Shown: piece by piece, positions 27,359 to 31,109 of the stretch
Layout: every line of letters begins with the position of its first letter
Numbering within the stretch: position 1 is the first letter of the stretch
Source: JBHGBM01 sp041946965
GTDB taxonomy: Bacteria > Acidobacteriota > Terriglobia > Bryobacterales > Bryobacteraceae
Length of the DNA: 31,109 nt
Direction: 5' to 3'
Assembly (NCBI GenBank): GCA_041946965.1
Contig: JBHGBM010000068.1
Span: 1 to 31,109, forward strand
Position numbers and translations under genes: made by a program
Notes under the pieces: model-generated
The model's input: only the letters and a program-made list of their open reading frames with translations
What the model was told of the DNA's origin: nothing
Databases searched by the model: none

Positions 27359-28538
27359 GGAACGCAGGCAATTCGTACAGAATTCCGGAGGTTTGCTGTT
27401 GCTCCGGCCCGAGGTGGTCTTCGGCACGGCGCAAAATTCGGCCGTGGAAGTCGGCATCGTGGGGTGTGGCGGCCGGGGCAACTGGATCGGCGCCTTCTTC
27501 CCCGAGTTCACCGGGGCACGCGTGGTGGCGCTCGCCGACGTGGTCCGCGCGCACCTGGACACCACGCGCGAAAAGTTCAAGGTGGAGCCCGCGCGCGTCT
27601 ACTACGGCCCGGACGCCTACCGCGAGCTGGCCAACTCCAAGGTGGATGCGGTGATCGTGGAGACGCCGCCCTACTATCACCCCGAGCACGTCAAGGCCGC
27701 CGTGGACGCGGGCAAACATGTGTTTCTGCCCAAACCCGTGGCCGTGGACGTGCCCGGCTGCCGCTCCATTCTCGAGAGCGGCCGGCGCGCGGCGGGCAAG
27801 CGCAGTTTCTGGGTGGATTTCCAGACGCGGGCCCAGCCCGTGTTCCAGGAAGCCGCGCGGCGCTTGCAGCGCGGCGATATCGGCCCGCCGGCTTTCATCC
27901 AGGCCTACTATTACGGCGGGCGCCTGCGCAATCGCGCCAAACCCGGCATGGACCCGGAGCGCGTGCGCCTGCTGAATTTCTACTTCGACCGCGCGCTCGG
28001 CGGCGACGTCATCGTGGAGCAGAGCATCCACGTGATCGACGTCGCCAACTGGTATGCCGGCGCACACCCGGTTCGTGCCACCGGCGCCGGCGGACGCGCC
28101 GACTGGCGCGGCACCGAGTGGGACATCTGCGACGGCTGGGACCATTTCCTGGTGCAGTACATCTACCCCGGCGGCCTTCAGGCGGATTTCAGCTCCACAC
28201 AGATGCACCGCAGCTTCGGCGACCTGTGCGTGCGCGCGTTCGGCGTGAAGGGCGGCGTGGATTCGCACTACAACGGGCTGGTGCGCATCGTGGGCGAGAA
28301 CCCCTGGATGGGCGCGGAAAAAGACGACACTTTCCGCCAGGGCGCCATCAACAACGTGAAAGCCTTCATCGAGAGCATCCGCGCGGGCCAGCCGATCAAC
28401 AATGCGGAGCAGGCGGTGGAGAGCACCCTGACCGCTATCCTCGGGCGAACCGCGGCCTACCGCGGCGGCGTTGTCACCTGGGACGAAATGATGCGTTCGG
28501 AGGAGCGCTTCGAGGCCAACCTCAAGCTGCGCTGGTAG
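27357..28538 (+). CDS. Gfo/Idh/MocA-family oxidoreductase with Tat-like leader
   Basis: 393 residues from ATG 27357. The start MERRQFVQNSGGLLLL has a twin-arginine-like motif, as in many exported Gfo/Idh/MocA proteins of this phylum and in GH109 glycosidases of the same fold. Rossmann motif GIVGCGGRG (33-41) has the G-x-G-x-x-G glycines. The region that normally reads EKP is PKP at 125-127 (KHVFLPKPVAVD), keeping the lysine and losing the glutamate. The C-terminal domain has VIVEQSIHVIDVANWYAG and FQTRAQPVFQEAARR. Likely an NAD(P)-dependent sugar oxidoreductase, or a GH109-like NAD-using glycosidase. It is divergent from GH116 with overlapping start codons and converges on the epimerase gene with a 17-base overlap. 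Confidence 0.9.
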   Translation: MERRQFVQNSGGLLLLRPEVVFGTAQNSAVEVGIVGCGGRGNWIGAFFPEFTGARVVALADVVRAHLDTTREKFKVEPARVYYGPDAYRELANSKVDAVIVETPPYYHPEHVKAAVDAGKHVFLPKPVAVDVPGCRSILESGRRAAGKRSFWVDFQTRAQPVFQEAARRLQRGDIGPPAFIQAYYYGGRLRNRAKPGMDPERVRLLNFYFDRALGGDVIVEQSIHVIDVANWYAGAHPVRATGAGGRADWRGTEWDICDGWDHFLVQYIYPGGLQADFSSTQMHRSFGDLCVRAFGVKGGVDSHYNGLVRIVGENPWMGAEKDDTFRQGAINNVKAFIESIRAGQPINNAEQAVESTLTAILGRTAAYRGGVVTWDEMMRSEERFEANLKLRW

Positions 28539-29391
28539 CGCCGTACACTTCCGCGTACATCGACTTCAGGAACTTCAGCCCTTCGGTGGCGAGCTGCTCG
28601 GGCGTCTCCGCGAGCTTGCGCCAGATGCAGCACAACTTGGCGATGGATGGCATGTTGGCGTCGAAGGACTCGATGGTGATGCAGCCGTCGTAATTCACCT
28701 GGCGCAGCGCCTGGAAGAATTCGCGCCACGGGAACAGGCCGGTGCCGGGAATTCCCCGCTGGTTTTCGCACGCGTGTACGTAGCCGATCATCGGCCCGGT
28801 CTCGAGCACGGCTTCCGCGATGTCGTCTTCCTCGCGGATCATGTGGAAGGTGTCGAGGTGGACCTTGATGTTGGGAACGCCCACGTCGCGCGCGAACTGC
28901 ACGGCATCGGCGGCGATGTTGATGAAATGCGACTCGAAACGGTTCACCGGCTCGATGCCCAGCACAATGCCGGACGTAGCGGCGGCATAGCTCGCGATTT
29001 CGCGGTAGCCCTCCACCGCCCACTTCCACTCGTCCCCGGTCCGGCCCTGGCCCGTCAGGTATCCCCAGCCGCAGTAAATCATCCCGCCGAAAACGCGCGC
29101 CCCGGCTTCGTTGCTGAGGTCGATGAGGCGCTTGGAAAAGTCGATTCCCCTGCGGCGTACCGCAGGGTCCGGTGAAATGATGTTGTACTCGGCCGGCATG
29201 CCGTAGCCGGTGTTGATGGTGAGTCCCAGGTCCGCCGCGGCGCGTTTCACCTTGGCGGCGGGAAAGTTTTCCGGATCGAAGGGGATGATTTCGACTGCGT
29301 CGAAACCCATTTGCTTACACCTGTCGAGCAGGGGCAGATCCTTCTCAATGAAGGTTTCGCGGAAAAGCAAGGAGTGTATGCCGAACTGCAT
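28522..29391 (-). CDS. D-tagatose/D-psicose 3-epimerase-type sugar isomerase
   Basis: 289 residues, a TIM-barrel enzyme of the xylose-isomerase-like/AP-endonuclease-2 superfamily. The metal ligands fit ketose 3-epimerases exactly: E147 (GIEPVNRFE), D180 (HLDTFHM), H206 (VHACENQRG) and E241 (IESF), with R212. Each lies five residues before the E152/D185/H211/E246/R217 set of Pseudomonas cichorii D-tagatose 3-epimerase. CENQRGIPGTGLFPW is also a family signature. Expected reaction: C3 epimerisation of a free ketose or keto-sugar, with Mn or Co, in the cytoplasm. GGAGG at 29402-29398 sets the ATG. The gene starts 20 bases after the tRNA-Leu 3' end on the same strand. Exact substrate is unknown. 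Confidence 0.9.
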   Translation of the reverse strand: MQFGIHSLLFRETFIEKDLPLLDRCKQMGFDAVEIIPFDPENFPAAKVKRAAADLGLTINTGYGMPAEYNIISPDPAVRRRGIDFSKRLIDLSNEAGARVFGGMIYCGWGYLTGQGRTGDEWKWAVEGYREIASYAAATSGIVLGIEPVNRFESHFINIAADAVQFARDVGVPNIKVHLDTFHMIREEDDIAEAVLETGPMIGYVHACENQRGIPGTGLFPWREFFQALRQVNYDGCITIESFDANMPSIAKLCCIWRKLAETPEQLATEGLKFLKSMYAEVYGATSAA

Positions 29392-29397
29392 TGCGGT

Positions 29398-29402
29398 CCT
29401 CC
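29398..29402 (-). promoter_or_regulatory. Shine-Dalgarno site of the epimerase gene
   Basis: GGAGG on the minus strand, six bases before ATG 29391. It begins nine bases after the CCA end of the tRNA, so the whole leader is the short tRNA-mRNA spacer. Confidence 0.7.
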
Positions 29403-29411
29403 GGTACGAAA

Positions 29412-29498
29412 TGGTGCGGGCGAGAGGACTTGAACCTCCACAGCCTTTCGGCCAACAGATCCTAAGTCTGTCGCGTCTGCCAGTTTCGCCACGCCCGC
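29412..29498 (-). tRNA. tRNA-Leu (anticodon UAG), CCA encoded
   Basis: Read on the minus strand, an 87-base class II tRNA. The acceptor arms GCGGGCG (29498-29492) and CGCCCGC (29422-29416) pair fully, followed by discriminator A and an encoded CCA (29414-29412). The D arm contains AAACTGGCAGACGC. The anticodon arm is ACAGA-CTTAGGA-TCTGT with TAG in the centre, decoding CUA (and by wobble other CUN) leucine codons. A long variable arm (TGGCCGAAAGGCTG-like) is typical of tRNA-Leu. The T arm carries GGTTCAAGTCC. It sits 21 bases after the stop of the fucose-isomerase-like gene and 20 bases before the epimerase ATG. TAGAAT at 29522-29517 is a possible -10 for the tRNA, without a good -35. Confidence 0.95.
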
Positions 29499-29519
29499 AC
29501 GCGGAGCTTTAGAACTATT

Positions 29520-31109
29520 CTACAGCCCCGTATCGGAACCGCAGATCGCCACCTCGACGCCCATGTCGCGGAACATGGCGGCCTTGGCGGCCAGCGCCAG
29601 GTTTGCGGCCTCGGCGCTGTGGGCGTACGCCACCTGGATGTGGTTCGACTTGTGGCGCGCCATGAACTGGTCGCGCGTCACCCCGTACAGGACCGCGTGC
29701 ATCATGGGCCATTGCGAAGTGGTGATGTTCCAGCGGCGCTCGGTTTCCTGCCGTGGCAGGGAGACGGCCTTGCCGCGCCCGATATCCGCCTTGAGCGCGC
29801 CGTCCTGGACGAACACCCGGCTCCAAACGATCTCGCCCGCCCGGCTCACGCCCTTGATCGTCCCGCCGCCCATCGGAAAATACACGGCCGGCTGCCGTTC
29901 GCTGACCGCACCCGCGTACCCGCCTTCCAGGTGCGCCGGCGGCACCGCGCCGGAAATCTCGAAGACCCAGACGAACTCGCCGTTGTGCCGCTCGCCGAAG
30001 CGCACGTCGTGCAGCGTGTTCTCTTCCGGCTGCCCCAGCGCGCGCCACACGCGGTTGGTCACCAGGGCGTCCAACCCGGCGCACTCGTCCACCTCGTTGA
30101 AGTGCGGCAGCGCGCGGCCTTCATAGAGCACCTGCTTGCCCTCGCGGTCCTTCACCGGAGGCCGGTCCACGTTGTTCAGCAGACCTTCCGCCAGGTCCGA
30201 CGCCGGGGCCAGGTCCTTCAGCCCCTGTTGATACTGGATACCCACCAGGTCGAGTCCGAAATCGCCGGCGATGCGCAACGCGGCGATGTACATCTTGCAC
30301 TGGCCGAGCACCTGTTCGTCCGTGAGGTCCTTGGCGGGGTCCGGGCCGGTTACGAACTTCATGCCCTTGGCTTCCACCCATTGGCGCACCGCGAGGGCTT
30401 CGGCGTCGGGCACCCGCAGCATCTCCGCATACAGCGCGGACTGGCTCAGGCGTTCTTTGAAAACGCCCGTGGCGTGCAGCAGCTCATCGGGGATGATGGC
30501 GTTGTACATCCCCATGCAACCCTCGTCGAAGATGCCCATGATGGCCTTGTCGCGGCGCAGCTCCGCCGCCAGCCGCGCGCCGGTCTCTTCCGCCGGGGCG
30601 GGCAGCTTCAGGCCCTTCAGCGGCCGCACATGGCTGGCGTCATGCACCACGGGCTTGCCGCTCAGCCAGGTACGCAAACCTTGCAGGAAGTATTCGTCCG
30701 TGAAATCTTCGCTCCACAATGTGGAATAACGGACGCCGGCCTTGGCGAGGGAGGCGTTGAGGTTCAGCATGCCGACCAACCCGGGCCATTCACCGCTCCA
30801 GTTGGCGACGGTCAGGATGGGACCCCGATGGGTGGTCAAGCCGGCCAGCACGTGATGAGTGTACTGCCAGACGGCCTCCACCACCACCAGCGGCGCCTCC
30901 GGCGGGATGCCGCGGAACACCTCGATGCCGTACCTCTGGCTGTCGATGAAGCCGTGACCTTTGACGGGGTCGCACGGGTGGCCGCGCCGCACATCGCGTC
31001 CCTCTTTGCGGATGGCGGCCGTAACCGCTTCTTCGGCGCGCAACTGCGCCGCCCAGCAGTTCCGGTTGGCCGAGAGCCGCAGGTCGCCGCTGGCGATGAG
31101 GATGACTGG
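29520..31109 (-). CDS. L-fucose/L-arabinose isomerase-like protein (5' end off window)
   Basis: 529 residues are visible and the frame stays open to the window edge. The first readable residues are VILIASGDLRLSANRNCWAA; the ASGDLRLSAN stretch is typical of the N-terminus of these proteins, so only a few residues are missing and the internal TTG at 31043 is not the start. Further features are FDEGCMGMYNAIIPDELL, FNEVDECAGLDALVTNRVW, and the C-terminal NITTSQWPMMHA and ARHKSNHIQVAYA, resembling the C-terminal region of L-fucose isomerase. Family members interconvert aldoses and ketoses (L-fucose/L-fuculose, L-arabinose/L-ribulose) with Mn. The sequence is far from E. coli FucI, so the true sugar is uncertain. 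Transcription may run on through tRNA-Leu to the 3-epimerase, suggesting successive steps on a sugar. Confidence 0.85.
   Translation of the reverse strand, partial: PVILIASGDLRLSANRNCWAAQLRAEEAVTAAIRKEGRDVRRGHPCDPVKGHGFIDSQRYGIEVFRGIPPEAPLVVVEAVWQYTHHVLAGLTTHRGPILTVANWSGEWPGLVGMLNLNASLAKAGVRYSTLWSEDFTDEYFLQGLRTWLSGKPVVHDASHVRPLKGLKLPAPAEETGARLAAELRRDKAIMGIFDEGCMGMYNAIIPDELLHATGVFKERLSQSALYAEMLRVPDAEALAVRQWVEAKGMKFVTGPDPAKDLTDEQVLGQCKMYIAALRIAGDFGLDLVGIQYQQGLKDLAPASDLAEGLLNNVDRPPVKDREGKQVLYEGRALPHFNEVDECAGLDALVTNRVWRALGQPEENTLHDVRFGERHNGEFVWVFEISGAVPPAHLEGGYAGAVSERQPAVYFPMGGGTIKGVSRAGEIVWSRVFVQDGALKADIGRGKAVSLPRQETERRWNITTSQWPMMHAVLYGVTRDQFMARHKSNHIQVAYAHSAEAANLALAAKAAMFRDMGVEVAICGSDTGL

Noticed and set aside
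25343..28693. Open frame of about 1,100 codons on the plus strand, antisense to the GH116 gene
   Set aside because: Its first two thirds are antisense to an unmistakable GH116 gene and its remainder out of frame with the oxidoreductase gene. The composition (long runs of Arg, Gly, Ala, Val, His) is that of a high-GC shadow frame and no domain is visible.
29412..29498. tRNA-Leu as an integration site of a mobile element
   Set aside because: No integrase gene, and no repeated tRNA 3' segment was seen in the flanking sequence.

Overview
The window is high-GC bacterial chromosome, densely packed, with 23 protein genes (two cut by the window edges) and one tRNA. It has no phage, transposon, CRISPR or plasmid signature, and no gene-free stretch longer than about 90 bases. 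The gene content fits an Acidobacteriota genome, most likely Bryobacterales/Solibacteraceae-like: a TonB receptor with a carboxypeptidase-type regulatory domain, a DUF1501/DUF1800 pair, YVTN-propeller phosphoesterase, several Gfo/Idh/MocA oxidoreductases, Tat-exported glycosidases and a GH116 enzyme. That placement is inference from family composition, not from a marker gene.

Layout. 1-627 (+): end of a Gfo/Idh/MocA oxidoreductase. 628-3369 (-): uvrA. 3450-3773 (+): small eight-cysteine zinc protein. 3770-5239 (-): stand-alone fucose-1-phosphate guanylyltransferase. 5328-7778 (+): TonB-dependent receptor. 7779-10367 (-): ppiD-like chaperone/isomerase followed by a DedA membrane protein. 10443-10895 (+): RimI-like acetyltransferase. 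10844-12387 (-): exported protein of unknown function, translationally coupled to an AIR-synthase-superfamily ATPase. 12429-16207 (+): four-gene glycosyltransferase operon (one DPM-like, two rhamnosyltransferase-like GT2, one DUF1972/GT4). 16241-18223 (-): exported GH42-like glycosidase. 18249-20753 (+): exported YVTN propeller/phosphoesterase. 20764-24203 (-): DUF1800 then DUF1501. 24272-27358 (-): GH116 glycosidase then a PEBP protein. 27357-28538 (+): Gfo/Idh/MocA oxidoreductase with a Tat-like leader. 28522-31109 (-): L-fucose-isomerase-like protein (5' end off the window), tRNA-Leu(UAG), and a D-tagatose-3-epimerase-type enzyme.

Functionally there are three themes. (i) Surface glycan synthesis: the glycosyltransferase operon, and possibly the GDP-fucose-forming guanylyltransferase. 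(ii) Carbohydrate breakdown: GH42-like and GH116 enzymes outside the cytoplasm, Gfo/Idh/MocA redox enzymes, a ketose 3-epimerase and a fucose/arabinose-type isomerase. Together these could process plant- or microbe-derived glycosides, but no transporter or regulator is visible to tie them to one substrate. (iii) Exported proteins of poorly known role: DUF1501/DUF1800, the YVTN phosphoesterase, and the coupled exported-protein/AIRS pair.

The architecture itself is striking. Genes alternate strand every one to four genes. Convergent pairs abut or overlap at their stop codons, and several divergent pairs have almost no intergenic space; one pair shares the CATG that holds both start codons. No convincing intrinsic terminator was seen. 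I did not find a clear defence, secretion or biosynthetic system that is demonstrably new. The best candidates for follow-up are the sugar-processing locus at 24-31 kb, the eight-cysteine protein, the exported-protein/AIRS pair and the DUF1800/DUF1501 unit.
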